The position numbers were made by a program, and so were the translations under genes. A stretch of DNA of 64,000 bases, from the NCBI RefSeq assembly GCF_017873135.1, contig NZ_JAGGJV010000014.1, positions 1 through 64,000 on the forward strand. The letters are read 5' to 3'. The first letter of the stretch is position 1. Each line of letters begins with the position of its first letter. A model generated the notes under the pieces. The model made no database searches. It worked only from the letters and a program-made list of their open reading frames with translations, and was not told the DNA's origin. The DNA comes from Rhizobium herbae. GTDB lineage: Bacteria; Pseudomonadota; Alphaproteobacteria; Rhizobiales; Rhizobiaceae. Shown here piece after piece: positions 25,069-33,475 of this stretch.

Positions 25069-26589
25069 TTACTTTTTCGGGCGCTTGTACAGCAGCTTTC
25101 CGCCCCGGCGCTTGTCGAGCGCCGTCAAATCCGGCTTTCCGCTCTTGGTGGTGGTGTTGTAGGCGGTGACCGCTTCCCAGAACCGTGCGCCAACTTCGAA
25201 CACGATCAGCAGCCCGGTTTTCGGATCGGCACGGATGTAGCGGCGATCGAGCAGCAGCTCGCCCTGGTCTGGATCAACTGGGTCTTTCTTTCGCGCCACG
25301 CCCAGCCAGATTTCATCGGGATCAAGCAGCGCCTCGGCGAGCAGCGGCGTCATCGTCGCCCGGTCGCCCTTCGCTACCTTCAGGTCGCCGCGCCGATCGC
25401 GGAAGAGCTGGTCCGACACCGGCATCATGGCACCAGCCCTGTCTTCGAACAGGACGCCCTGGCCGATATCAGTGTTGAACGGCTTGAGGAACGACTGGAT
25501 GTATTCCTCCGGCTCCAAGCCTTCAGCGAGTGGCGCGGACTTGAACGGAACAGCTGAGCACAGCAAATCCTCCAACGGTTCCGGCACGTCGATCGACACG
25601 ACATGACGACCGTCGAATGACAGGGTGCCCGGTTGGTCGAGCAGTGAGGACGGCACCAGTCCCTGTTCCCAAAGATGGCCCGGCTGATAGTCCCAGCCGA
25701 AACCGATGCCCTGCGGTTGCTCGACAAGCTGGCCCGACGCGGGATCGCGGACGGCCTGATAGAGGGGAGCCGGCGCTTTGTCCGGCCCATCCATGCCCCT
25801 CCGCTTCAGGTCTCGCAGCGAGAGGGAACGCACTCCGCATGAGCAAAGCCAGTCGTTAGGCGGAAAGTGTGTCTCCCAGAACGGATCGTCGCAATGGAAA
25901 ATCTTACCGTGCCAAGCTTTGTGATACGCACGCGGCGACTTCGGTGTGCGGGTTTCGCCGTGGCGATACTCCCAGAAGGGTCGGAGCTTCAGCACGTCCG
26001 GATCGCGCATCTGCTTCAGGCGACCGGCCATGTAGGAAGTCCGCATATTGGTTTCGAATATGACACGGGTGCGCCAGCCGCGCTCGCCGTTATAAGCCCA
26101 GCCGTACTTGGCAACGATGCTGTCGAACTCGTTGCGGAAGGCGTCGAGGGTGGTGCCCTTTTCCATCGCGTCGGCCAGCGCGTTCTGGAAATCCGAGAGC
26201 ATCGCCATGTCAGTAGCGCCGGCAATGACAAACGCGCGGTCATGGGTGCCGTGCATGGCATCAAGCCATGTCTTCGTCGGCTTGCCGCGCTTCTGGCGCA
26301 GGAAGTCGATTTGTTCCTTGAATGGCTGGCTGAAGACATCCGGGTCGGCAAAGCTGCCGGTTTCGTCCGCATCGACGAAGACGGCTTCGCGGCCGTGGTA
26401 GGCGGCAAGCTCAAGTCCCTGGCCGAGTATCTGGGCGAAGGCGTCGGGCGTCCATTTGGCGGCAAGCCCGAGAAGCGCCTGGGCGACTGACTGAGGATCG
26501 GGCGCATCGAGCGCCGCCCGGATCGCGCCCAGGCGGCGGGAGAGATAGGGGCTTGTCCGATCCTCTATCGAATCGGAAAGATCGGTCAC
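25069..26589 (-). CDS. Head morphogenesis protein gpF with C-terminal PBECR2-like nuclease domain
   Basis: The 506-residue protein has the Mu F-like minor head domain (~40-270), with TRVIFETNMRTSYMAGR, RPFWEYRHGETRTPKSPRAYHKAWHGK and a Cys-containing NDWLCSCGVRSLS segment. Residues ~410-506 form a separate domain (DPDEIWLGVARKK ... DRRYIRAD ... FEVGARFWEAVTAYN) resembling the phage-barnase-EndoU-ColicinE5/D-like class 2 nuclease domain. Family members without it are shorter. Such fusions may deliver or carry a toxin nuclease. GTG at 26589 is used; no ATG lies upstream before the preceding stop. Confidence 0.85.
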   Translation of the reverse strand: MTDLSDSIEDRTSPYLSRRLGAIRAALDAPDPQSVAQALLGLAAKWTPDAFAQILGQGLELAAYHGREAVFVDADETGSFADPDVFSQPFKEQIDFLRQKRGKPTKTWLDAMHGTHDRAFVIAGATDMAMLSDFQNALADAMEKGTTLDAFRNEFDSIVAKYGWAYNGERGWRTRVIFETNMRTSYMAGRLKQMRDPDVLKLRPFWEYRHGETRTPKSPRAYHKAWHGKIFHCDDPFWETHFPPNDWLCSCGVRSLSLRDLKRRGMDGPDKAPAPLYQAVRDPASGQLVEQPQGIGFGWDYQPGHLWEQGLVPSSLLDQPGTLSFDGRHVVSIDVPEPLEDLLCSAVPFKSAPLAEGLEPEEYIQSFLKPFNTDIGQGVLFEDRAGAMMPVSDQLFRDRRGDLKVAKGDRATMTPLLAEALLDPDEIWLGVARKKDPVDPDQGELLLDRRYIRADPKTGLLIVFEVGARFWEAVTAYNTTTKSGKPDLTALDKRRGGKLLYKRPKK

Positions 26590-26624
26590 CGGGTCGGGAT
26601 CGGCCGCGAAGCTGACCGAATTAT

Positions 26625-27995
26625 TCAGTTTTTTTTTACGGGACCGAACAGCGCTGCAAAGGCGGGATTGTTCTCGGTCTGCTGTCGTAGATCGCGCTGA
26701 CGCTTGCCGCCTTCCATGAAAGCAAAGCGGGCCTCGACAAGCCGGTCGATCGCTTTGTCGGACAGTGCCTCGGTCAGGCCGAACGAGGTGATGTATTCGC
26801 GGGCGTCGTCATCGTCATCGATCTGACCGGCCGTAGTGATGATCTCGACCAATGCACTATTCTCGGCTGTGGCTGCCTCTGCCTTGGCTTTACGGGTTTC
26901 GGCCTTCTTCTGCTCGTTGGAAGGACGGACGCGCCAGACGGACGGAACGGCAGCGCCGGGGAAATTGTATTCCACGAGCCAGGTGATTAACTGCTCGCGA
27001 AGGGTGTCGGACGACAGGTCGGCGTCGCTATCCACCAGCAGATCGAGCATGTCGGCATGGGTTTGCGATGCTGCCTTGGAACCTACATTGCCGATGTCCG
27101 TGGTGAGAGTTTCGCCGTTCACGCAGATGGAAATCTGCTTGTCCCAATAGGCGAGCCAGTCCTGATAGCTGACCGACCCGGAGCGAGCTGCCTCCAGAAA
27201 CTTCACCTCGGTGCCAACCGGTACGGTTGCCGCAGCGCTGGTGCGGATCGACGCCAGCATATTGAGGAGCTTCGCCTGCTCGTCGCTCAGCATGCCGTAG
27301 GGCGTTTCCGCAATGATGGTCGGTCCCGCGAACTTGTCGAGAAAATGAAGCCAGAAGGCGATGCCCTCGCGCTTGAACAGCACGGCCCAGAATAGCCGTG
27401 TGCCAAGCCCCAGGCCGTAGGGATTGTTTCCGATGACGCCAAAACGATGGACGATGAACTTGCGGTCCGGCAGTTCTACGCCGTGCGTCATGTTCGTCCA
27501 CGTCAGCAGACGAGGACGCCAATCGACATCGAAACAGAAACGGCGCTGATCGTGGGCGACGATCTCGGCAGGCACAATGCGGTTGCCTTTCCGCTGCCAG
27601 ATGACTTCCGAGACTGCGAAGCCTTTGAGAGTGGCACCGCCCACCAGTTCCTCGGTGATCCGATCGAATGGCAGAACGTTAAAAACCTCGCGCACGAACT
27701 CGGCCGCCTGGATGTCCAGCGGCAGTTCCGACGCCTCCTTCACTTCCCATTCGCGGGCGATCAGGTGCTTTTTGCGTTTTTCCAGCATCGCGTAGGCGTG
27801 GGTATCGCGAACGATCTCGTCATAGATTTTCAGACCCTTGCCGCCGCCGCGCTGGATAAGGGTATCGTCGGCATGCTGAAGCAGGCCGGAGTAGAACGGA
27901 ATGGTGATGTCGTTGGTCGCGTTGGCGATCAGTACCTTGGCATCGGCCGGCAGGTTCTTGCGGGCCTCGTCGGTGACCGGTTCGAGTTGTGTCAT
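26625..27995 (-). CDS. Portal protein (Mu gp29-like, DUF935)
   Basis: The 456-residue protein is the Mu gp29/DUF935 portal, the dodecameric gate for DNA packaging. Family segments include FYSGLLQHADDTLIQRGGGKG, DFAV-type GFAVSEVIWQRKGNRIVPAEI, and NPYGLGLGTRLFWAVLFKREGIAFWLHF. The C-terminal ~90 residues are helical and charged. It overlaps the terminase gene by 4 bp. Confidence 0.92.
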   Translation of the reverse strand: MTQLEPVTDEARKNLPADAKVLIANATNDITIPFYSGLLQHADDTLIQRGGGKGLKIYDEIVRDTHAYAMLEKRKKHLIAREWEVKEASELPLDIQAAEFVREVFNVLPFDRITEELVGGATLKGFAVSEVIWQRKGNRIVPAEIVAHDQRRFCFDVDWRPRLLTWTNMTHGVELPDRKFIVHRFGVIGNNPYGLGLGTRLFWAVLFKREGIAFWLHFLDKFAGPTIIAETPYGMLSDEQAKLLNMLASIRTSAAATVPVGTEVKFLEAARSGSVSYQDWLAYWDKQISICVNGETLTTDIGNVGSKAASQTHADMLDLLVDSDADLSSDTLREQLITWLVEYNFPGAAVPSVWRVRPSNEQKKAETRKAKAEAATAENSALVEIITTAGQIDDDDDAREYITSFGLTEALSDKAIDRLVEARFAFMEGGKRQRDLRQQTENNPAFAALFGPVKKN

Positions 27996-29647
27996 AGGCG
28001 GTAGTCTCCAAGGGCATTCGTTCCGGTCGAAGCGGAGGTCATGACGCCAGCACTGCCGCCCGCGTTACCGCCACCGGAATAAAACAGGGCGTTCTGCCAA
28101 AGCATGTCGAGGCAATCTGGACCGTCGTCATGGTCGGCGTTTGGCCATTGCTGCAATTGATCAATCAAGGTCGTATGGGCGGAATTGAAACGGATCAGGC
28201 CAGCCGTGACAGGCGGCTGTAGTCGCTCGATGCGCAGGTTCTTGTCGGCATGCGGAATGATCGGCACAGCGGAAATGCCGACGCCCACCTTGGCAGCTTC
28301 GACCATCAGCTGCGTGCGCAAGAACTCCTGAAACTGCACCGCCTCGATAAACCAGAGCAGGCATCGATATTCCCGCTGAAGGGCGATCGTGTCGGCAATG
28401 ATGATGTCCGGCAGGCGGCGGCGAATGGAGGCCTCCACCACGTCCATCTTGCCTGTCAGGCGATCCATGCCGCCGATCAGGATCGCCGAAGGGTCGCGGC
28501 CCTTGCCAGCCTTGCCGAGCGACGGATCGACGGAGCCGAAGAAAATCAGGTTGGACGTTCTAACGTTCCAATAGATCAGCTTGCCGAACGGGTTGCCCTC
28601 GCTGATCGGCTTATTCTGATATTCGGTCTGGAAGGCATCATGGCTTCCGGCCCGTTCCAACATCAGCCAGAGGAGCGGCTGCACGGACGGCCAGTTGACC
28701 ACAGCACCCGCGTCCATAGCCTCTTTGTTCTCGGCATAGAACGCGCGGGCGGCATCTTCGCCATCGTTCTGATAGTGCTCTTCGAAGCGCTCCCAAAGGT
28801 CCATGCGATCGGGCCATTTGACGATCGCCTGGAATTCGATGACGCGCCAGACCGGCGACTTCGCGGCCCGCACAAGCACGGCATCGAAATGCAACACGGT
28901 GCCGACCCAGATCACGTCCATGGAACCGTCAGGTGGGCCGACCTTCAAGGCGGCGCGATTGATCCAGTTTTCGAGCTTCTTGCGCTGGTCGGGATTGCGC
29001 ACTGCTTCGTCGTTTTCGAGGTCATCGAAAAACATCAGGTCCGGCCGGTAGGGACCATGACGGCGACCACGGATTTTCTGAAGGGCGCCCAGCCCTTCGA
29101 CGCGGATATTGTTGCGGGTGACGATCTCGCCTTCGCGCCACGTGCGGCCTTCGCCGAACACCTCTGGAAAGTCGAATTGCAGGCGCGGATTTGTGGTGAT
29201 TTCCGCCTTCAGGGCTTCGATCAGAAGCGCGGCCTGGCTGTACACATCGCAAACCTCAAGGATGTAACGTTTGAGGCCGCGCATGATGCAGTAGAGGGCA
29301 AAGCCCAGCGAAAGATGCGTCGATTTTGACGAACCGCGGGGCGCGACAAACAGGTCTCTGCCGCCCTTTTTCGTGGCGAGGATCTCCGGCACGCGGGCAA
29401 AGATATGCTGATGGAAAAGACTATGGTCGCCGCGAACATAGTGCGGCAGATAGGTCTCCATGAAGTACTGGAAGCCGGTCTGCGGGTCGGCCAGCTTGCG
29501 CAGCCGCTCGGCCCGCGCCTTCGGATCGGCCGGAAACGCCGTAACCGAAAGCTCGATCCACCGCGACAGGTCTTCCGCCATGCTTGCGATGGCCTCGCGA
29601 AATTCCTTCGCGGTGGTTTTCGCCTTAAGTGTCGGGCGCTTGTTCAT
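27992..29647 (-). CDS. Terminase large subunit (Mu gp28-like)
   Basis: The 551-residue protein is the packaging ATPase/nuclease. The ATPase part has a Walker A-like VAPRGSSKSTHLSLG (~100-114) and Walker B LMFFDDLEND (~205-214). The nuclease part begins with FGSVDPSLG (~378), with further acidic residues in DIIIADTI and DCLDMLWQ typical of the RNase H-like fold. Transposable phages use it for headful packaging into flanking host DNA. It overlaps the portal and small subunit genes by 4 bp each. Confidence 0.92.
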   Translation of the reverse strand: MNKRPTLKAKTTAKEFREAIASMAEDLSRWIELSVTAFPADPKARAERLRKLADPQTGFQYFMETYLPHYVRGDHSLFHQHIFARVPEILATKKGGRDLFVAPRGSSKSTHLSLGFALYCIMRGLKRYILEVCDVYSQAALLIEALKAEITTNPRLQFDFPEVFGEGRTWREGEIVTRNNIRVEGLGALQKIRGRRHGPYRPDLMFFDDLENDEAVRNPDQRKKLENWINRAALKVGPPDGSMDVIWVGTVLHFDAVLVRAAKSPVWRVIEFQAIVKWPDRMDLWERFEEHYQNDGEDAARAFYAENKEAMDAGAVVNWPSVQPLLWLMLERAGSHDAFQTEYQNKPISEGNPFGKLIYWNVRTSNLIFFGSVDPSLGKAGKGRDPSAILIGGMDRLTGKMDVVEASIRRRLPDIIIADTIALQREYRCLLWFIEAVQFQEFLRTQLMVEAAKVGVGISAVPIIPHADKNLRIERLQPPVTAGLIRFNSAHTTLIDQLQQWPNADHDDGPDCLDMLWQNALFYSGGGNAGGSAGVMTSASTGTNALGDYRL

Positions 29648-30144
29648 GACGCATAGAGGCTCGCCAGCCGTTCACCGAAGGGCTCGATGATTTCGAGGAT
29701 CACGCCGATGTGTTGCGGGAAGTTCTCGCGCACAAAGCCGATGAGGTGGGTCATTACGTCCTGGGCAACACCCAACTCCGAAATCTTTGGCGCGAGCTTG
29801 CCGGCGCTGGCCGTCATCTTTGTCATGGCATCGGCCAGGGCGACCAGATGCTTGACCTTCTGGTCAAGGCCAAGCGCACCGTGCTTGATCTCTTCCAGCA
29901 GCGATTGCGCCATGATCATGAAATCTTCGACCACCGAGGAAACGACGGTCTCAAGGCCTTCGCCCGCAATCAGGCTGGCCGACCGGGCAATGTCCCAATC
30001 GTCGCCCCGTTCCTTGGCGGCTTTCTTCCATCGGCCAATCGTCGCCTGGGAAACGGTGAGCGTCATCGCGATCGTGGCGATGGTCATGCGCCGATAGATG
30101 TAATCGGCGCGGGCCTTGCGGCGGGTTTCCTGATCGTTGGCCAT
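29644..30144 (-). CDS. Terminase small subunit-like protein (Mu gp27, DUF1804)
   Basis: The 166-residue protein fits the DUF1804 family, which precedes the large terminase in Mu-like phages. RRKARADYIYRRMTIATIAMTLTVSQATIGRWKKAAKERGDDWDIAR carries a DNA-binding helix-turn-helix (~15-45). The C-terminal half is helical. ATG at 30144 is chosen because an upstream extension would overlap the preceding membrane protein gene. Confidence 0.83.
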   Translation of the reverse strand: MANDQETRRKARADYIYRRMTIATIAMTLTVSQATIGRWKKAAKERGDDWDIARSASLIAGEGLETVVSSVVEDFMIMAQSLLEEIKHGALGLDQKVKHLVALADAMTKMTASAGKLAPKISELGVAQDVMTHLIGFVRENFPQHIGVILEIIEPFGERLASLYAS

Positions 30145-30146
30145 GC

Positions 30147-30479
30147 TTACTTGTCGCTGTCCTTTTTGATGCCAAGGATAGTGCGGATGAACTCGGGCGG
30201 ATCGTTCGATGCGCGGCGGGCCCAGATGATGAGGTTGCGGCCAGTGATGCCGTAGAGACCGGCAACGGCATGGCTCCACGTGCCGGAGTTGGCCACGCCG
30301 AGAAATTCTAACGTGGCTTCGGTCGCGACGGCGGCAACGAAGACACCCGCGACGATCGAGCCGATCGCGGTTACTCTGTCGTGGCTGCGCCATTCGATCG
30401 CCACCGAGATAACGGCAGCGATCGAGGCAGAGATCATGGTGGCGATCTTCACGCCGAATACAGTTTCAGGCCCGGTCAT
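30147..30479 (-). CDS. Small membrane protein, holin candidate
   Basis: The 110-residue protein has two predicted membrane helices (residues ~10-28 and ~38-60) followed by a soluble tail that ends in charged residues. It lies directly after the endolysin gene (4-bp overlap) and before the packaging genes, the usual place for a holin or spanin-like lysis gene in this group. No family is recognised; the lysis role is inferred from position and topology. Confidence 0.55.
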   Translation of the reverse strand: MTGPETVFGVKIATMISASIAAVISVAIEWRSHDRVTAIGSIVAGVFVAAVATEATLEFLGVANSGTWSHAVAGLYGITGRNLIIWARRASNDPPEFIRTILGIKKDSDK

Positions 30480-31525
30480 GCAGTCTTGCCGCTCCTAAAA
30501 TCTTCGACGTGAGCGCGACCGGCTTTGATCGACTTCCAGACGACATAAGCGCCGAGCGCGATCATGACGGCACCCTGACTCAGGCCGTATTGCTCAAGCG
30601 TCTTGGTGATCTCGCCGAGCGAGCCTGTGGCGGTCGAAAAGAAACCGGTCACCTCGTTGACGACGCCGAGGACGCCACCAGCGGAAAGGACAATGCCCGC
30701 AAGGCGGCTGTCGATCGTCGCCCTGGCGATTCCCGAACCATTGGCCGACAAGCTGGCGAGTGAGGCAACGGCGCGGGTCTCGGAGACAGGGCGAGGTTTC
30801 GCATCACGCATGGCTTCGCGGCTGAGCGGCCCATAGCGGCCGTCAGGGGTCAGGTGATTATCGGCCTGCCACGCCATGACGGAATCGCGGGTACGGGTGC
30901 CAAACTCGCCGTCAATGTTGCCGACGAAGTATCCGAGGGCGACCAGCTTCTTCTGCAGGTCGGTGACCGCTCCGCTCTTGCTGCCAATGTGCAGCACGCC
31001 GATGCCGAGACTGCCGGGCTCTTCCAGATGCTCGATGCCAGGGGTGCGCGGCATTTCGATCGCACCGCTATCGGCCAGAACGGGTTTAGCCGATAGCCGG
31101 CCCTTGGCGTCCAATCCGAGAACACGCTTGTAGTCGAACACAGGGCAGGCCTTGCGGGCGACTTCGCAATGGCCATGGAACGTGACGGCGCTCGAATAGG
31201 CGGCGTCGATCTGGCGGCAAAGGGTGATCAGCGTGGCGAACTGCGCCTGGGTGAATTTCTCTGCCTTCAGACCATGCAGGCAGATGGCAATGGTGCCGAT
31301 GTTGTTGTTTTCCTGCGCGGCCGGGGTCAGCTCCAGGGAGCGGCCGATTTCGAGCATGCCGTTCTTGCGGATGAAGAAATGATAGCCGACGCCGGCCCAG
31401 CCGCGCTGCTTGTGCCAGAGGTCCATGGTCGCGACATTGTCGTGATCCGGATTGTCCGAGGCGCTGCAATGGACGAAGACGCGGCTGATCGGCCGGGAAG
31501 GTTTGCGGAAAACGTAGGTGGTCAT
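30476..31525 (-). CDS. Endolysin: N-acetylmuramoyl-L-alanine amidase with peptidoglycan-binding and membrane segments
   Basis: The 349-residue protein has an N-terminal amidase domain (~15-150) with zinc ligands in FVHCSAS, YHFFI and HGHCEVARKACPVFD, a peptidoglycan-binding domain (~170-235; VTDLQKKLVALGYFVGNIDGEFGTRTRDSV split over its repeat), and hydrophobic stretches near the C-terminus (~265-285, ~310-330). Membrane-anchored C-termini are unusual for amidase endolysins and could tether the enzyme until lysis. ATG 31525 has a GAGG site; an ATG 12 bp upstream is less likely. It opens the lysis/head operon after the first boundary hairpin. Confidence 0.87.
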   Translation of the reverse strand: MTTYVFRKPSRPISRVFVHCSASDNPDHDNVATMDLWHKQRGWAGVGYHFFIRKNGMLEIGRSLELTPAAQENNNIGTIAICLHGLKAEKFTQAQFATLITLCRQIDAAYSSAVTFHGHCEVARKACPVFDYKRVLGLDAKGRLSAKPVLADSGAIEMPRTPGIEHLEEPGSLGIGVLHIGSKSGAVTDLQKKLVALGYFVGNIDGEFGTRTRDSVMAWQADNHLTPDGRYGPLSREAMRDAKPRPVSETRAVASLASLSANGSGIARATIDSRLAGIVLSAGGVLGVVNEVTGFFSTATGSLGEITKTLEQYGLSQGAVMIALGAYVVWKSIKAGRAHVEDFRSGKTA

Positions 31526-31588
31526 AAAACCTCGCAAATGGCAGGGGAAGCATTTGCGGGCGACACTGGCGCATGGGCGCCATGAAAA
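31526..31588 (-). promoter_or_regulatory. Candidate Mor-dependent promoter of the lysis/head operon
   Basis: Between the boundary hairpin and the endolysin is a perfect inverted repeat CGCAAATG/CATTTGCG with a 10-bp spacer (31534-31559) and a GGCGC/GCGCC repeat nearer the hairpin. Mor and C of Mu bind dyads upstream of middle and late promoters, and the Mor-like gene ends just upstream. Binding is inferred. Confidence 0.5.
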
Positions 31589-31611
31589 AGACCGGACTTA
31601 AGGTCCGGTCA
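31589..31611 (-). terminator. Phage boundary hairpin, copy 1
   Basis: Minus strand: TGACCGGAC, 5-nt loop, GTCCGGTC, then TTTTTC. The first TGA is the stop codon of the Mor-like gene. It separates the early/middle transcript from the lysis operon. Confidence 0.85.
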
Positions 31612-32001
31612 GTCGAAATCGAAAAGGCTGAGTTGATTGGCAGGCGGTGTCTTGTTCGCCATCCGGCGAACGTGGCGCTGGGAGACGCCGAGGATGCGGG
31701 CGATCTCGCGCCGCTCGCGGCCCGCATCCTCCAGCGCCAGCACGTCCATTCGGATCGAACGGCGCTGCCTCATGTGCGGCACATAGATCATTTCGCCGGA
31801 CAGAAAGTTACATAGCGCAGTCGCGTCGTCTTTGCCAAGAGCCCTATAAACCGGGTGGTCTTCCTTGAGGAATTTCGGGAACTTGATTTCCTGACCACCG
31901 AAGTGGTGGATCACGTTCAGGACGAGGGGCAGGCCGAGCGTCTCGGCGACATCGCGGATCGACTTTGGCAAGCCCGCGACTGCAACAGAATCGTCGGTCA
32001 T
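31609..32001 (-). CDS. Mor-type transcription activator of middle/late genes
   Basis: The 130-residue protein matches the Mor/C family: dimerisation part with NVIHHFGGQEIKFPKFL and LSGEMIYVPHMRQRRSIRMD, then a helix-turn-helix REIARILGVSQRHVRRM (~98-114). In Mu such proteins recruit host RNA polymerase to promoters lacking a good -35. It is the last gene of the early block. Its stop codon forms the start of a boundary hairpin, and a dyad suited to such a dimer lies just beyond. Mor versus C identity cannot be told. Confidence 0.87.
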   Translation of the reverse strand: MTDDSVAVAGLPKSIRDVAETLGLPLVLNVIHHFGGQEIKFPKFLKEDHPVYRALGKDDATALCNFLSGEMIYVPHMRQRRSIRMDVLALEDAGRERREIARILGVSQRHVRRMANKTPPANQLSLFDFD

Positions 32002-32390
32002 CCGCGTGCCTCCATCGCCTTCAATGCGTCGATGATCGGGCTTGCCTGATCGTAGGACAGAAAATCCGGGTCATCGACCGACGCGCGGGATTTGACGAAT
32101 GAGCGGAGCGCCTGCCGGGAGCCGTCCGCGATCACACCCTTCCGGTGGCAAGACCGCCAAAGCGCATGAACCAGCCGGATATACGGTTTGGTCGCCACCG
32201 GCAGGGTTCGCCCGCCTTTCTTGAGGCGGAAGCCAAGCCGCTTCATTTCGTCCATGACAGCAATATGCTGGTGTGCCGACATGGTCTTGAGAGAGGCAAG
32301 ACCGGTCACCCGAACGAGAAGTGCGCGATAGGCTTCCTCTTCGATGCCGAGTTGTTGGCGGGCGATGTTGATGATTGCGGTTGCGTTCAT
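31998..32390 (-). CDS. GemA/gp16-like phage regulatory protein
   Basis: The 130-residue product belongs to the GemA (Mu gp16, DUF1018) family: QLGIEEEAYRALLVRVTGLASLKTMSAHQ at the start and LRSFVKSRASVDDPDFLSYDQA at the C-terminus match the family. GemA of Mu alters host gene expression and DNA topology. It overlaps the Mor-like gene by 4 bp. Confidence 0.85.
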   Translation of the reverse strand: MNATAIINIARQQLGIEEEAYRALLVRVTGLASLKTMSAHQHIAVMDEMKRLGFRLKKGGRTLPVATKPYIRLVHALWRSCHRKGVIADGSRQALRSFVKSRASVDDPDFLSYDQASPIIDALKAMEARG

Positions 32391-32659
32391 GCGGCACCTC
32401 CAATCTTAATGTCTTGGCCGGCCTTAGCCATAGCCATGGCGGCTCGCTCCAGCGCAGCGGCCGCCACTGCTGACGGCGCCGGGCATGGGGTTAGATGCCT
32501 GATGGAAGCGCCCGCCTTCACATCGAAAACCGCGCCGCATTTGTAGAGCACCGTGAACAGCTTTTGGTCGCCAGAATGGACCCAAGCGAGGGAACCGCAG
32601 GCAGGGCAATTTCCCTGATCCTGCAAAATCGAGAACCGATTGAGGGAAAGGCGATCCAT
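32387..32659 (-). CDS. Small zinc-ribbon-like early protein
   Basis: The 90-residue protein carries CPACGS (~20-25) and a further Cys in YKCG (~48), which could form a partial zinc site, and an alanine-rich helix at the end. It overlaps the GemA gene by 4 bp. ATG at 32659 gives the expected length. The family is not recognised. The cargo membrane gene lies upstream on the other strand. Confidence 0.6.
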   Translation of the reverse strand: MDRLSLNRFSILQDQGNCPACGSLAWVHSGDQKLFTVLYKCGAVFDVKAGASIRHLTPCPAPSAVAAAALERAAMAMAKAGQDIKIGGAA

Positions 32660-32757
32660 CACGATGACGCCTTCTGTAAAGGAGGCTGGCAAATATCATG
32701 TTGCTTCACAGCAGCCATACTCGCTACGCTGGGTCGTAAGGTCGCATGGAGAACTTC

Positions 32758-33369
32758 ATGACAAGAGCGGGATGGTTTTTCATTGCTGGCGCAGCTGCCT
32801 TGGGGGTGATCATTGATATTTTCGCTTACGCAAGCCACGTTTGGGGCGTGATCGGCCCAGCTCTTACTGAAGAAAGAGTTCGAAACTGGCTGGGAGCGTT
32901 GAGCGGCTGGGTGGCGGCGATCGTTGCAGGTGCGACTATGTTGCCGCTTTACCGACAACTTAGGCATGTGCGGCGCCAGACCGATTTTCAGCTTGGCGAC
33001 GCGCTGCCCACAATCGATGTCACACCGGACTTGGACGATTCCCGTATCATGGTCGTAAGGGTGGTAAACTGGAACCGTAGAGGCATGCTTGTCCATCGAA
33101 TTGCAAGCAATCTCACCACTAATGTCGGTTTGCATGAGACAAAACTTGACGGAGAAGTCGTTGCTCTCGGACAATTCAGGTGGCCTATGCCCCTTCGTGG
33201 CTGGGAAGACAGAAGCAAAAGTCCTCATACGCTTCAACTGAAAATTTTTGCTGGCCCGGACGATGACATCTTGCGCGACTGGCCTCCTAGAGCAAAGGTC
33301 ATCTTGAAAGTTCAACTTCTCGCTGACACTCACACGCTGAAAGAGCTGAGTGCGTCGGTCCACCCTTGA
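32758..33369 (+). CDS. Cargo membrane protein of unknown function
   Basis: This 203-residue gene is transcribed against the early operon. Two hydrophobic helices (about residues 5-29 and 45-64 from the chosen start) are followed by a soluble beta-rich domain (~85-200). ATG 32758 is used because GGAG lies six bases upstream; ATG 32746 is an alternative. No family is recognised. A plus-strand membrane protein inserted in a minus-strand phage operon is typical of lysogenic conversion genes. Confidence 0.6.
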   Translation: MTRAGWFFIAGAAALGVIIDIFAYASHVWGVIGPALTEERVRNWLGALSGWVAAIVAGATMLPLYRQLRHVRRQTDFQLGDALPTIDVTPDLDDSRIMVVRVVNWNRRGMLVHRIASNLTTNVGLHETKLDGEVVALGQFRWPMPLRGWEDRSKSPHTLQLKIFAGPDDDILRDWPPRAKVILKVQLLADTHTLKELSASVHP

Positions 33370-33475
33370 GGGGTAGCTGCAACCTTTCATCGTTCGTCCC
33401 CCATTTGGCCTGCGGGCGCGATGCTGTTCATTGCGGCATCATTGTCGTGGCGTTCGGTCTTGGCCATGGCAGCGC

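Noticed and set aside
28250..29329. Plus-strand frame of 359 codons opposite the terminase
   Set aside because: Antisense shadow of a clear terminase gene.
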